DNA from: Smittia aterrima
Taxonomy: Eukaryota; Arthropoda; Insecta; Diptera; Chironomidae
Assembly (NCBI GenBank): GCA_033063855.1
Contig: CP093830.1
Coordinates: forward strand, 1,736,854-1,800,853
DNA length: 64,000 bases
Direction of reading: 5' to 3'
Shown: in pieces, positions 48,544 to 62,430 of the stretch
Numbering within the stretch: the stretch's first letter is position 1
Layout: each line of letters opens with the position of its first letter
Translations under genes and position numbers: made by a program
Notes under the pieces: generated by a model
Told to the model about the DNA's origin: nothing
The model's database searches: none
Seen by the model: the letters and a program-made list of their open reading frames with translations, nothing else

Positions 48544-51500
48544 TTTTATAAAATTCTTTTCGGCGAGTTTCATTTTCATTCCTAGAATAAAATCAATAAA
48601 AATTTTATTCCTTCGATACGAAGACTTAAAGAGTTTAGGGCTTATAAATTTCAAATCAAATCGCCTGAAGCAAAAAAGAATCTTCTCATGGTCTTAGCCT
48701 AAACTCAGACAAAACCCAAGAAACATTATTTATTTAATTTAATTAATTTGTTCAACAGACAACGCGGGAGAGATGGAGACGAATGTCCCAACAAGCAAGC
48801 GATGTTTATGTTCCATTCTCGCCGCGATATAAACATGAAACTTCTTTATGTTGAATTCCTTCATTGAAACGTCGTTTATTTTATTATATAAATCAACACA
48901 TGTGAAGAGATATAAACAGAGGAGCGATGATGATTTTTATGGGTCCAAAGCAGTCCGTAAGCCCTCTCGCGACAAGAATGTGTTGGTGAACAAAAAGCCG
49001 TTGATAATAAATCTTTATTTTCCCGGGGAACAGAGAAAAGGCAAAAAAAAAATCTGATGAGTGCACATGAATAAAATGAAGCAGCGAAAGAGAGAATTGA
49101 ATAATGTCTGGATGCTGCATCGGAAAGAGTTGATTGGGAGACTAGTGTGGGCATTATCTTAATTCTCGACATCGGAACCGCGTATGTGGGCGGAAAGGGC
49201 ACAAACAAAAGCGATTTTATGTTTTCATTTTGATTTTGACCTCCGAGTTGAGCTAATAAAAAATCATGAGACGCGATAACTAAATTGACGTTCTTTGTGT
49301 CGTTCCGAGAGTCTTAAAGTCAAACAAATTGTGACCCAAAATGTGTCAACGCGCTAGAAAAGATGTTTTGATATTGCATTGATGATAAAATTGTGACATT
49401 AGATTCGTTTCATTGACTTTAATTGGCTCAAGTGTTTGCACGCAAAACGTATTCGCCATTTGCCATCTCCTCTTCTCTGAGCGGCTTTAGCTGCCACTCA
49501 GATCGCGTTCTTCTCTTTAATTTTCTTTATTCATGTACAACTTCTAATTCTGACTCTTTAAAAAGTGAAAGCAGACCAAGTGATTCTCGATCGGCCAACC
49601 CGTGAAATGTATGTCGATACGCAACTAATTTCATCGCAAGAAACTCAATATCAAAACGAAATTCCTTAATAACTCTCGGGCAATAAGAATTTAGAAAAGA
49701 AGTCAGAGGCGATGAATAATTTCTTTCGATGAATAGAGATTTTGCTTTACCTCGTAGACATCGAGCAGAGGCCTGTTTCTTCCAGTTTCTAATTATAATT
49801 CTATCAACGACCATAATTCCTATGCAAATTTCGGCAGTTAGAAGTGTTCTTGTTATTTTATTTTAATGAAAGTAAAATTTTGAGCTTCTCATTCGTCAAA
49901 ATATTTAATTTCAATTTAATAAGCAATTCATTTGACGAAATATAAAGAAACAGCGACCAAGTCTCGTAGCTTTTAATAATGAAAAACATTTTTGATTTCA
50001 TTCAAGTTTGCCTTTTCTAAATCAAGTTTTGTTCTAACCGTGAGTCCATCTGATGAAAACAGGTCAAGAAACTGATTTTGGATTAAAATTATCATAAATA
50101 ACTTGAAGCTCTGTCTAGTTTCTGGAATATCGAGCAATGTATCGAAAGAATTAAGATTTCTAAGCTGATTCTTCTGTTTGACTAACTCCACGTTCTCCAC
50201 TTGTCAAATCATTTTTATTTAGACAGCGAGATCAACTGCCGTTTTCTGCTGCACTAGCATGTGTTTTGGATATGTCATATGGTATATTCCGCTAAAATTT
50301 TACGCGCGAAGTTTAATGAACCTTCTCTCCCTTTAGAAAATTTCATTAACAAGCGATTCTCAGCCTTATACCAATCTAAATTAAAACCATTTTTCCCATT
50401 TCTTTGATCAGTACCTTTGTCGTTCAAACTCCTCTCCCTTTTTTAATAGCACGAGACAAGTCTTTTAATATTGAATTTGTTGTTGTGTGAGCAAGCAATT
50501 GCACCCTAATCCGACTTGTATTCTCGATGGAAAATCCTTAATAGCAAAAATCCAATGTGAGCCCAAAAAAATAACAAGCAGATGCAAAATTTCTGCAGCA
50601 TGACTAATAAAATCTGAGACGTGAAAAACGAGAGAAAATGTACTGAAAATGTTCGAAAGACTTTAATGAGCGGAAGAATATTTGCTGGCCAATTTTTCAG
50701 TATCATGGCTCGCTTGAAGCTTTTATTTTATTTTTTTATTGCTCATGAGACTTTTGGGTTGATGGACCGTCTCAGGTATTGAAACATCATTCTCATCGCG
50801 AAGACTTTACATACAAGCAAATGTCTCATTGGTTCACACGCGGAAGAATTACAAGTTTCTTAATTTGGCAGCATCAGCTCCCTTCTTAAAGGTTTTCTCG
50901 AACAAAAAAATGTCCAGAAAGAGATGTCTCAGGTACGATTCTTAAGCTCCCCTAACATGTCTCTCGCGTCAAGGGTTGACTGATATTTTCTTGTCAGTAT
51001 CTCATCTGCTTGAAGCGACTCGTTCGTGCGAGTTCAATGATTCGAAAGATACCTGAGATTGTTTCTCGTGTGAAGACTTCAAATCAGCTGCTCTCGTTAT
51101 CATAATTTTCCATAAATCTCTCTTTTTTTTGTTTCGTCGTCAATTCAATTACTGACCGATTTAATTTCAATTTCCTGGTGTTTCCAAAATTTAAAATGAC
51201 TCACTTTCTACTGCGACGTTATTTTGTAGATAGAGTTCATTAGAGTTTTATTGATGTTAACGAGAGGATGGGTGGAAAATGGGAGAAATTTCTCTCATTA
51301 TCAGTGCACTTTTTGCCGAGAGGAGGTGTGAACTGATTCATTAGGTCTTTAATTAGTAAAGACTTAGTCTCATAATGAATACGATCCACCCATGCTTCTC
51401 TCATATCTAATTAAACCTAATGAATTCAATGGTTCCAAAGGACAAAGTAAAAGGTTTAAACGTTCATGTCAAATCTTGATTTTTTTTTAATTATTGCCAA

Positions 51501-52655
51501 CCCAAGGAGTCTTTGGCAAAGACGATTCCACCGTCAAAAATAGCCTTTCCCTCAAACCTCGTCAATCTCAGAAGAATTTTTATTCGGGGCTCCTTCTTCT
51601 AACTGCCTAAACTCGAAATGAATAAAGAAAACAAAATCGGGTTTTGTGCTCTTCTTGTTGATTATTTCTGCAAATTCTTAGAAATTGGGTCTCGTCCAGA
51701 ATGTTGAAGTGCGAAGAAGAACTTGCTTGACGCATCGAGCAATGATTGAGTAAATTTTTAAAGCTCAAAGTTTACGTAACGATGGGGGCGGTTATCGAAT
51801 CATGTCCAGCATTCCATCTCCATTAATCAATAAAGAAGATTTTGTTCTATAATTAGTGATTGAGATTGGAAGCTGAAATCATTGCAGATTGCGTTGAGAC
51901 AATAATGTGCCTTCATAGGGGACAAGACATAAAGAAAATCAGAGCAGATTTCTTATGAGTAAGAAAGGGAATCAAATGATGAGACAAGGTCACTTACTTT
52001 CATCTCTCCCTTCAACGCATCTTTGCAGAAAATCCTTCGCTATATGAAGAATAAAAGCTGCACACACATTCAACCTTTTTGCATCAGACGATTTTATATT
52101 CCTTCCAAAGATCGCTAGCTGCCTTTATTCAATCAAAAGGTCTTAAACATGATAGAGACAAATGGGAAATTGTTTGTGTGACTTTTTTGTCTGCCTAAGA
52201 TTGCATAGGATCATTCGCGTTCTGTTCGTTTCTTTTTGGCGGTCAATAGTCTTTTCAAAGGAATTGAGAGTGAGACCTATGCGAGATTGCACTGTAGCTG
52301 AGTGTCAATACATTCAGACGATTGAGATAATATTCTGAATTGAAAGTTTCAAAGCGAATTAAAAATATAGGAAGCTGGAACTTTCTTTTATGACTTGATT
52401 AAAGTTGAAGGAAAAGTATTTGAGCATCGATCGAGTTACAAAATGAACTTTTAGCAACGATCGAGTTACTGCTATTCTCGCTAGTTGTTCAACACCAACC
52501 TCCGAATTTCTCTTTCTCTTCTTACTTTGACTCCCTTCAGTTGAACATAACTCGACAAAAACAGTCATTCTCATTTCTCACACACACGACAGGACGATTT
52601 GCTTGAGACCATACAGAACTGAGCGAGAGATCCGAGAGAAGAAAGAAGAAAACAC
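48544..52655. other. non-coding, upstream of string
   Basis: No supported gene. In Drosophila, string is controlled by a very long upstream region, so this interval is a reasonable place for cis-regulatory DNA. That is inference; no binding-site clusters were scored. Confidence 0.45.
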
Positions 52656-52730
52656 GAATGCAGCATAAAACCAAATATACGATCGATGAGAAAACTTATT
52701 CGTGAAATAGTTCTCGGCAAGGCAACATCT
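52656..52730 (+). promoter_or_regulatory. promoter-proximal/5'UTR block of string shared with the string-like gene
   Basis: It matches 19635-19710 in order (GAATGCAGCATAAAAC, TTATTCGTGAAA, TTCTCG, CAACATCT). An ATATAAAC sequence resembling a TATA box lies just downstream, at about 52753-52760, and GAGA-rich sequence lies just upstream. Confidence 0.55.
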
Positions 52731-53048
52731 CAAAGCGCTCAGCTTGCTCAAAATATAAACACATATATTTTTTTTCTTTACTCTCTTTGTTTGCCGGTTA
52801 TAAATGTCGGATCACAAGTTCAGAGTAAAATTAAAATTATGACAAGAACATTTTAGTAAAAACTGTGAAGCTAGAAAAATTACTCATGAAGAAATATTAG
52901 TTTTAATCGTCGATCGAAGGAGTTAAAGAAGTTTTCAGTGAAAATGACTTTATAAAGAAAAGAAAAAAGCAAAAGTAAAAGAAATTGTGGAAGTGAAAGA
53001 AATCTCGTGAAAGGAATTTTTGTGTAGAAAAATAAAAACAAAAGAAAA

Positions 53049-56000
53049 ATGTTGGATAATATGAATGATTACGACTTGGATCCCGAGCTCTGTGAATGCA
53101 CAAGGTAAATTTTCGATATTTTTAAATTTTCAACTTGAGATCTCTCGAGAGTCCTAAAATCAACGGAAGTTTGGAAAGAGAAAAGTTTTGTTTATTCAGC
53201 AAAATCGAGTCGAGAGGAGGCTTAAGATAAATATTCGTTTGGTGTCGAATAAGCAAAAGCAACCATAAAATTTTATGTTGAATCAATGCTTGCTTTACTT
53301 TCAATCTCAAAACTGCTCGTTAAATGCATTTCTTTTGAATTTTGTCTGCTCGCTTAAACTTAAAAAGTAGCAAGAACTGATTCGTGTTTAACCGCACGAA
53401 GCTTTAAAAAAATCTTTGAAAAGATAATGTTGAAACTCAAGATGGAGCATAACTCTTCTTCGTGATTGCATTCTCTGTGGTTTTGTTAAAGAAAACCGAA
53501 CAAAAAAGTGTCTGCGGTCTCTTGCAGTTTCACAAAGAATTCGCAACGAAAAGAAAAAAAAAGGATTAAGCTAAGAAATTGCAAGAAACATACTTTTGGA
53601 TTATTCGTGATTTGCTTCGGAAAGAAGTTTGTTCATTTGCTAAAATAAAAGTTCGAATGTCACATATTTCGCTGCAGATGACGATCATTTGTTGTTTGTC
53701 CCTTCACGGCAAGAAGCTTTACAAAGAAGAAATTAATGTTTGGCTTTCTTCTTCGTCTTCAAGAAAATTGTTTTTGTGACTTTATTGTTCCTTTTCTTGT
53801 GCTGTGTTCAATTTACTTCTTCATCCAGCTGAAAACGACTGAAGTTTGTTTCCCTTCTGCAGACACGAAATAATTTCGTCTTGTTGTGCTCAGACCGTGA
53901 ATTTCTCCAACTTTTTATTTGAATTTCATATTAAAACATGCTGCTTCAATAAGAATTTCCTGGCGAGGAGAAGCTAATTACACTCAATTTACACAAAGTC
54001 TTGTGCTTGGGGAAGAAAAGTGCGACGTTGCCGCGTTTACCAACAGGAAATTGTTCGTCGGCTTTTTCTTCAATTCACAAGGCTCTAATTGCGTAATTGG
54101 GGCAAGTTGATCTTGTTCATTCAATTTGCATCGTCGTGTGAATCAAAACCCATTCACAGTTGTTTGAAGAAAGCTCCAATGTTTGTTAGCCCAGGTCACG
54201 GTTTTGTCGGCCCACGGTAATATTTTTTTTTGTTTTTGACACAATTCTACTGTCTGGACACAGTTTATTTGCGAGCCCACGCTCTTCTTGAGTTCTCGCA
54301 TCTGTTCGATCAGAATTCTCTCTTCCACTTGAGCGGGATGAATTCATTTCAGCGAAGCGTTGATAAGTTTTGGTGTCACCAAACATTCTCCTTATCGGAC
54401 TAAGTATTTATTTCCGTAGATGAATGAAACAAATTTATGTGCGTTTCATCGAGGGAGATCATGAACTCATAATTGAAGAAGCGTCTATTGTTTGTAATAC
54501 GTAGCTTCTTGAGTCACTAACACACAAGACTCTCTTTCATATCATAATGGATCGAAGGAAGCCTTCACAATGAGAGCGTGAAGTTCTTTCAGGAAATGCC
54601 AGCTGTCGCTTCAGACTTCATGAACTTACATGAACCTTTGATGCAGCTACTTTCAACAATCGTAGACAAGGGGAAAACTTATTTCCACTATCGAAAACAT
54701 TTCCAGGGAAGTTTTTCTAAATTTAGAAACTTTCCCCATTGAGTTTGTGTATAAATTATTCTGGTATTGGTGAGAGTCGATTCTATTAATGCGCTTGGGG
54801 TCTTCGATCTTTCAACGTTATGCGTTAAATTATGCTTCCACCATATGTTCGTCTCGAGTAGCAATGCATTTCATTCTGGTCGCTCTTATGTCAATTTTTA
54901 CTCAACAAATTCATTTTCCATTTGCAGACTCATTTCAAACACTTTTACCATCAACTCAGCTGGAATTTCTCCAGCAACGCGACAACGCGAGCAAAGAGCA
55001 CGCGGGATTCAGCGACGAATGAACATTGCACCACAACAAGTCAATTTTGATATCAAATTCGACTCACCGGAAAAGCATAGCAATTTCACAGAAGAACTTT
55101 CGTTTTACTCTTCGAACAATCCAGCTTCGAGCCCAACACCATGTCCAATTAGTCCTTGCCACATGGATGGCAGCCTTCTTTCGCCGGGGTCTAGTCCTTC
55201 GCTGTTTATCATCGAAAAAAATGTGCAACTACCGCGATCAATTAGTCAGGACTCGACTTCAATGGATTCTGGATACAGTGGACATACCAATTCAAGCAAT
55301 AATAGATTAAGCACCTCGTCGTCTGTATTTCAATTCGTCGAACCAAAGCGACCAGAGAATTCGTCGCCAGCATCGCTACGTACACCATCGAAACAATCAT
55401 CAAACCTATCCGGAAATTCAAGGGTGGGATTCACAGTCTTTCACAGTCTCTCTTCAGGCTCTGGAGAATCGGAGAATGATGATTTTCTTGAGCTTATGGA
55501 CATGGATAGCATGGATGAAGACGCTCAGATGCCAACCGATATAAGTTCATTGATAAGTAAAGATATCATGAGTTTAAAGACACCAGACCGAAAACATCAC
55601 GATTCGAATGTTCGCAAATGTTTGAATATGGACGGAGGAATGAGAAATTCATTGTTCAGCAGTCCGTCGACACCAAAGACCAGTACAATCACATCGCTGA
55701 TAACGACTCCAGAACGACAGTGCTTGCAAAAAATCAGTGAGAATGGTACACCTTATGGATATCGCAATGCTTCGACCGGAGCTTTTAAGAGACCTGAACC
55801 ACCAGCAGCAAGTCCACAAAGCAAACGGCACAAAAGTGAGAACGAGCCCCCTTCAGAGAATGACTTTGTAAGATTCCCAAATGCTCAGTTCCAACAAAAG
55901 CGTCCTATTCTTCGTAAGTCAGTTTCTATGAATGATGCAAGTATCCACGAAGCGTTAGTTGAGACAAATCTCATTGGAGACTTCAGTCGTCCATTCTGCC

Positions 56001-56615
56001 TCCCACTAGTCGATGGTCGTCACAATCTCAAAGCGATCACAGCGGAAACAATGCGAAAGCTCCTCAAAGGAGATTTCGATGATTCTGTCGCCAACTATAA
56101 AATCATTGACTGTCGCTATCCGTACGAGTATGAAGGCGGTCACATCGCTGGAGCTTTGAATTTGTATACACACGAACAAATTCTTGACGAACTAGTAAAG
56201 AACAAACCAGAGCCTCATCTAAATGGAACAAAAAGAAATATTCTCGTATTTCACTGCGAATTCTCCTCAGAGCGTGGACCTAAGCTGTAAGTTTTGAATG
56301 AGCTCTTGTCATTGAAAGCGAATTCTAAATTTTACTTCCATTTACAGACTAAAATTCCTTCGCAGTCATGATCGAACTCTCAACACATATCCGTCTCTTC
56401 ACTATCCGGAAATTTATCTCTTGCTCGGAGGCTACAAAGAATTCTTCGAAAACAATCAAGACCTCTGTGAACCACAAACTTATCGACCAATGCTGGAACC
56501 CGAGTACACGAATGAGTACAAACATTTCCGCGCAAAGACAAAGTCGTGGTCTGGAGGAAATCGAGTTGCTGCCAACAATCGTTTGACAAAGAGCCGTTCG
56601 CGTTTGGTTCTGTAA
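53049..56615 (+). CDS. stg: Cdc25 phosphatase string
   Basis: Dual-specificity phosphatase that removes inhibitory phosphates from Cdk1 and triggers mitosis. Exons 53049-53104, 54928-56286 and 56348-56615 encode 560 aa. Intron 1 is 1.8 kb (phase 2) and intron 2 is 61 bp. Residues 1-342 form a Ser/Pro-rich regulatory region (many S-P and T-P sites, TTPERQ, SPQSKRHKS). RPILRKSVSMNDASI at about 344-358 leads into LIGDFSRPFCLPLV. The rhodanese-type catalytic domain has DCRYPYEYEGGHI at 413-425 and the HCEFSSERGP loop with catalytic Cys462 and Arg468. The C-terminal tail continues EIYLLLGGYKEFF through YRPMLEPEY. An internal ATG at 55021 could give a shorter form, but exon 1 is supported by its conserved counterpart in the 19.8-kb paralogue. 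Whether this is string or twine cannot be settled without a tree. Confidence 0.95.
53105..54927 (+). other. string intron 1
   Basis: GTAAAT donor to TTTGCAG acceptor, 1.8 kb, against 93 bp for the same intron in the paralogue at 19.8 kb. No extra exon seen. The short frames at 53579-54110 are chance. Confidence 0.7.
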
Positions 56616-59437
56616 AAACTTTCTCTGACTCTCCTTCGCTCCATCTTTGAGAGGCTCATATTTATTTTCTAATAGCAAGCAGTTTTCTTCATGTTCGTGG
56701 AGCCTTCTCCTGCTTGCGATCAAAGTTTTATATTTTACATTTGCCGCGTGCGTGATTCACTATGTTTATGAAACTAATTAACTACAAGAAATTGATTGCA
56801 AAGGTTACGCGGAATAAAATTGAATGATTTGAGGAAAAAAAATTGTAGAGTAAAACGTGGAGAAAAAAGAACATTCATCAAAGAAGTCACAAGGCTGGAG
56901 AGATTAAAGTGAAAAAACTCAAAGTTTTCGCAAGTGGTCGCGAGTGTAACAAGCTTTGACACAGACGTGACGTAATTGATGAGTGTTCGTACAAAAACAC
57001 AATTAAAAAAAATCTGTGATGAAAATAACAATTGAATATAGAAGCACAAAAGGAAAATGCAATTATAAAAAATCTTAAACTAAAATTATATATTTGAGAA
57101 CACTTTTTGGTTTCTTATCGTTTCTATCAACTGCGCAAAGTCTTGTTTCTCTTTCAACAAATCTTTTGTATAGATGAAAAAATTCTTTAGTTTATGTTGA
57201 TGCAGCATTTATGATTTTATTATTGTTTTTATATTTTGATTCTCACACTCAAAGAAAGCCCAAAGTTTTGGGTTCCAAACAAACTCAAAGTTACAAAGTG
57301 CAAGCAAAGTGTAAATTTTTCCAGTGGCAAATGCCAATCACGAAAAGAAAAGAAATTAATACTTAATGTGGTTTTACATTAAACGATGCAACTGAAAATG
57401 CAAATCTTCGAGAAATGAACAATGAAAGACTTCAGACGTTTTACTTTAAAGAGTATTCAAGACGTTTAAACTAATATTTAGGAAAAGACTGTAAATAAGA
57501 GATTTTTTGTGTAAGAAAAATTAAAGCGCATCGAAAAATTATTCTGATGAATGATTTGTGAAAAATTAAATCTCAAGACTTTTAATCTTTATTTACTTTT
57601 CAGGATATTTAATATTTTAGCTGAAACTTCAAAGAGAATGGAGACAAAATTTTGCTTTAAGATTCAATTTATTTTCTTTAACAAATTCCTTAAAATTCAC
57701 CTTTCGTCCTTATGTGATTCGAAGAGCTTTACGATATGCCAAAAGAGGATAAAAGTTTAACTTTTAATTTCGCTGCCTTGTCTAAATCGCTTGATCGTCT
57801 ACATTCAAATCGCACTGATTATAGAATTTCTCTACTTTAAAAATAATTCGGACTGAATGATTTTGGCTCCGGGCTATAACCGATCTTGGACTTTGGATTT
57901 AGCGATGTCTATCTTGCGGGAGAAATTTTAAATCTACGTTGCAACTTAAACCTTCAAGTGGATATATTTAATTCGAGTATCCTAATCGTTAATTTAATTT
58001 TCTCATTAAGATTTTTCCTCGTTTGCATTTCATGTTTGTTCTTTTGATTAAGTTTTACTTTAAATTTACTTAAAAAGCTTTTAAAGCAATTTCCCTAAAA
58101 ATAATTTGTTTTAAGCTTATCGTCGTTGCGTTGTTTTTTTTTGTGTTAGAATGATTTATTTACTTTTTACTTAACTCATTTTAATCGATTCGCTTGATTA
58201 TAATTGACGAAGGTTCGTCATTTGGTTTCACGACACCGTTCGCATTTGTGTCACTAAAGCAATTTTCCGAAGGAAAGAAAAATATTTTATCATCAACCCA
58301 AGTTACTCAAGAAATGATTGATTCAACTTAGAGCTAATTCTTAGATATTGACCTCCACTAGATTGTCATGTTCGAGACAATATCTGAAAATTATTTTCAA
58401 TGAAAGAAATGAACTCTTTCTCGCTCATGCTTGAACCAACGAGTCTAAAATATTCTTCTTCTTTAACATTTGTAAAATTTAATACCCGTTCGTAAGTCAT
58501 GTCCGTAAAGGATTAAATGAAAAATCAATCTACACTGACAGACAAGGTGAAAATCATAAGAAGCTTTTTTATACATTTTCTTGTTATTTTTTTTTCTACA
58601 AAAAATAAATCTCTAGGCGACAAAATTCAACGTGATAAAAAGATTTTACATACATTTTTTGTTAGATACAAATACAAATTGGTCTGGAATGATGCAACAT
58701 TTCATAATTCGCCTTTTCACTTGATCTCGTCTTTCATTGTGATTTTCATTAGACTTAACTCAAGTTTTCATCACTTGTCTTCAAGCAGAATGATATGTAG
58801 CGTATTATTAGACTTTCTTTTTAGAGCAAGAGGTTGGAGGAAAATATGTGAAATATTCGTTGATTTTATCACGATTAAAAAGTGCTTTTCTATGTGAATG
58901 ATTTAGAGATTTTTTTTTTGATAGTTTTTCTTGATCAAATATTTTTTTTTCTTATGAGATATGAAATCCGATTTGGTTTTACAAAAGAAAAGTTGTAAGA
59001 AACTTCGAAAGTTTTGAGAAGCCAAAGAATCAAAAAGAAATAAGTAAACTTAGTCTCCTGTATCGTTGTTTATTTATCCTGTCGTTGAAAATCTACACAA
59101 TAATAATTACGAAAAAAAACATCAAACGACGCTTGACATCGATGAATGCTTAAAACTGAAATCTTTTTCCTCGTGAGATCGATCGATAACTTTCCCCAAC
59201 TTCGTTTTGTGATAAGAAAACTTTTCTACATTTGTCTTTGATTGGTGTGCGATTGAAATTAGGGTCGGTATATCTCTAAGTTGTTGTCCATCGAAAGAAA
59301 GTGCATGTTGTTTGCGTCGAAACAAATCGTCTTAAAACATCAAAATCATCTTAAAAAAGTTTTTCCTTCTAACTTTGAAAGTTTCTCTTGTTTGAAACAA
59401 CTTTAACTTGAATTTAACTTTCAAAATAGCACAACAT
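56616..59437. other. string 3'UTR and intergenic
   Basis: An AATAAA at 56813-56818 is a candidate string poly(A) signal, and the following AT-rich kilobase may be a longer 3'UTR. The 126-codon frame at 58517-58897 is phenylalanine- and serine-rich, without a recognisable domain, and not supported. Confidence 0.5.
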
Positions 59438-60881
59438 TTACATAACTTGACATTTTTCCTTTGCTGCTCCACTTCCACCCTCGCCCGAAGTTCCTGCGCT
59501 CCCGTTTTGTTCTTTCTTCTTCGATTTTCCTTTCTTTTTATTGCTTTTACTGTCGGTCAATGAAACATTTCGATTCTTTTCCATGTTCAGTAGCTCCTGA
59601 AAAAAGTTCTCGATTCATTAAACTTTTATCAAAACAAAACATTTCTCAAACAAACCTGAAAAAGCTCTGTCACGTTATGATTTGTTTTCGCTGATGTTTC
59701 CATGAACTGAACTCCCCATTCAGCAGCTTGAGCTTGTCCTTCTGCATGCGTCAATTCACGCAACTCTGCTGACTCGTCAATTTTATTGCCAACTGTTGGT
59801 TATGTAAAAAGTTTGCTTTGAAATGAGATTACGTGGAAAATAATAATCAAAGTTTTCATTGAAGCTTTTCAACAACTTGTAGATGAATGATAAATTAAAC
59901 AGAAGCTTTTTTGTTGAAAAGGTTTCGTAGATAAAATTAAATGCAAGCTTACCAAGCATCACAGGAATCGCGCTGAGGTTTTCAGCTTTTATCTCTTTAA
60001 TTAGTTGCCAGATCGGCTTTAATTCCTCGAGGCTTTGTCTTGAACACACCGAATAAACGAGAATGAAAGCATGTCCTTTGGTGATTGATAACCGTTGCAT
60101 CGCAGGGAACTGATGACTGCCCGTCGTATCCGTGACCTAAAAAGGTGATAAAGTGATTAACTATTTGCTCAAAACGTTGCATGAGCGCTGTCAACTCACT
60201 TGTAGCGTGCAAATGTTTTTATTGCACGTTATGACCTGAAAGAAGACGAAACCTTTAGCAGGAGCAGACGAAAGTGTTGCTAGCATAACAATTCGTCATG
60301 AATAATATAGAATGCAAATAATTATCTCGAGGGAGGAGGAGGATGAGAAGAATGTCGACACACACACGTCGCTTCTCGCGAAAAGAAAATCCTGCCACGC
60401 TCCGAGCGAAAAGCTAATCAATTATCAAGCATCAAAATGTCAAACCAACCTGTCGGTAAGTGTCTTCGATAGTCGGGATGTAATTCGTTGGGAATGTTCC
60501 TTTAATAAACCTTAGTACTGAAACAAATAAGAGAAGACAATGATGAGATGATTGAGTAAACATTTTGCGAATCAGTTTCATGCGTAAAGATCAACAATCA
60601 TGCCGAAGTCGTCCCATCAAATGAATAAAACATTTCTATGGCAGCAAACGACTCTAGAGATGTTTTCGTTTGCGTGGGCCTTCGACCAAATTGAGATGAG
60701 AAATATTTTTTTTCTTTTTGTTATCCGCACCAGCCCGTGTTTGACGTGGGCGGACAACATGAGAGGATGAAAAAAAGAAGATTTTCCCTTTTCCAGGGAT
60801 GACAATCTTACCTAAAGAAGACTTCCCAACGCCACCCGACCCGAATGTCACCACTCGATAGTCGTTGCTCTGCTCCGGCAT
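59438..60881 (-). CDS. Di-Ras family small GTPase
   Basis: Six exons (60881-60812, 60517-60450, 60235-60200, 60136-59953, 59792-59656, 59596-59438), all GT-AG with matching phases, encode 217 aa. It begins MPEQSNDYRVVTFGSGGVGKSS, the hallmark Di-Ras N-terminus with the P-loop at 14-21. Switch I is in YIPTIEDTYRQ, switch II is DTTGSHQFPAMQ (61-72), and the guanine-base motifs are VGNKID (120-125) and ETSAK. A lysine-rich tail ends in the prenylation box CQVM, so it should be membrane-attached. At the position of Ras Gln61 there is Ser65, as in vertebrate Di-Ras, which explains the low intrinsic GTPase activity known for that family. The third exon is only 36 nt. Expressed mainly in neurons in other animals. 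Confidence 0.95.
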
Positions 60882-62430
60882 CCTAATCTTGATTGACTTT
60901 GTCGATTCCACGGCGAATGATTTCTTTGGTACGGTTCGGAGGAGAAAGTAAGTGTTCCGAGAAACACGAAATGTTGTGGAAAATAAAAAGAGAGAAAAAC
61001 TCGCACGGACTTCTTTTCGCGGACAAAAGCGTGATAAACAACGTTACAAACTTAATAACCACAGTGAATTACAACAATTCAAACACAACGCAACGATTTT
61101 ACGACATTTTCAGCAACAATCTATTTGTAATTGAAGTCACTTTTTTCCCGTGAAAATCACAATGAAACCTTTTTCGTTTCTAATTTTTCCTTTCAAACGA
61201 GGGGAGGCAAAATGCGACGAGTTTTCCCTCTGGAAAGCTGGAAGGGAAAATTTTTATCATCGGGCGGTTGGAAAATGATTAGCGGTGATGGGAAAATATT
61301 TATTTTTTCTTTGTCGTGGGAGATTTGTCAACAAACGTGACGGATCTGACTTGCGAAAATATTTATGTCGCCATAAACATCAATCGAAATCGAGACTTCA
61401 TTCTTTGAGAATCCTTACTAAGAAGCTCTTTCAATTCATTTCTGAAAAGTCGAATAATAATTTCTTTTTGCAAAAAAAAAAATCATTTCCCTTTTCGTAA
61501 CTAAAAAAAAGTCTTTCTACCTGTTTCTAACTTCTTGGCAACCTGTCGTTTGCCAATTCCATATTTTGTTTGTTCATCATTACTGAACAAAGAAGAGAAT
61601 TTCACAATCGACTGGAGATTGGATTGATTTTTTGAAGTTCTTCGTCTAATAAAAGCGAAAATTTCTAATGACAGGTTGTTGTTCAAATCGTTAAATCGAA
61701 GGCGCGGTGTCTGAATCTTCTTTTTTTTAGTCCCACTCCTTAGCTTAAAACCGTTACACAAAATATATCTGTGCAATCATGCCGAGAATGTTTGTTTTCT
61801 TTAAAATTTCAGCAAAGGATTTTCGTCGACAAAGAAGAATTGAAGTAGGAGTTTGATTTTTGAAGATAACAGTTCTCTCTTTAATCCTTTTTCTTAAGAA
61901 CCTAACAAGATTCTCCGTTCTTCAAAGGATTCATTAACGATATTCCAAGCAATTTTCTTTGAGAGACATTTCGCTTTTGTTCGTGTTACTGAAGGATTCC
62001 GATTTCCTTGCCATTTTTTTTGTCGAAATTTATGCAAAGACGCTCATTGTCCCATCAGCTTCGAACGTTACTTTCCGTCATGACAATTGCTGATATACGA
62101 TAAGACGTTTATTATCGAGATGGCATTCTTAGAGCATCGTCTTTGAAGACCCAATTGAGGACAAAAATAAATCTGTAACGAAAAGTCCGAGCAACATATG
62201 CGGGCCACAAGTTGTGCAAATGCTCGGATTATCTTTTGTTCACAAAATTCTCGCGCGTAATTTCTGTAACTTGAGAAATTCTTTTTCAACCATCACGTCC
62301 TCAACAAACGTCTTTTTCTCTCGCATAGAAACGTGACAACTGCAGGTTGAAGTAAAATGATTAGTAATTAAATGAACAGTCATGAATCGTTTGACAGAAA
62401 AATCTTTAACAATTTGACACTTTGAACTTT
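60882..62430. other. intergenic, upstream of Di-Ras
   Basis: No supported coding exon. It probably holds the Di-Ras 5'UTR and promoter and the 3'UTR of the gene at 62431-63054, both on the minus strand. Confidence 0.5.

Noticed and set aside
54767..54927. Reading the large string frame from its first ATG at 54767
   Set aside because: The acceptor at 54926-54927 (TTTGCAG) fits exon 1 at 53049-53104 in phase, and the paralogue has the same structure. The upstream part is intron.
58517..58897. 126-codon plus-strand frame downstream of string
   Set aside because: Composition matches AT-rich non-coding DNA and there is no domain. More likely string 3' flank.
59461..59694. Plus-strand frame opposite Di-Ras
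   Set aside because: Shadow of the last Di-Ras exons on the minus strand.
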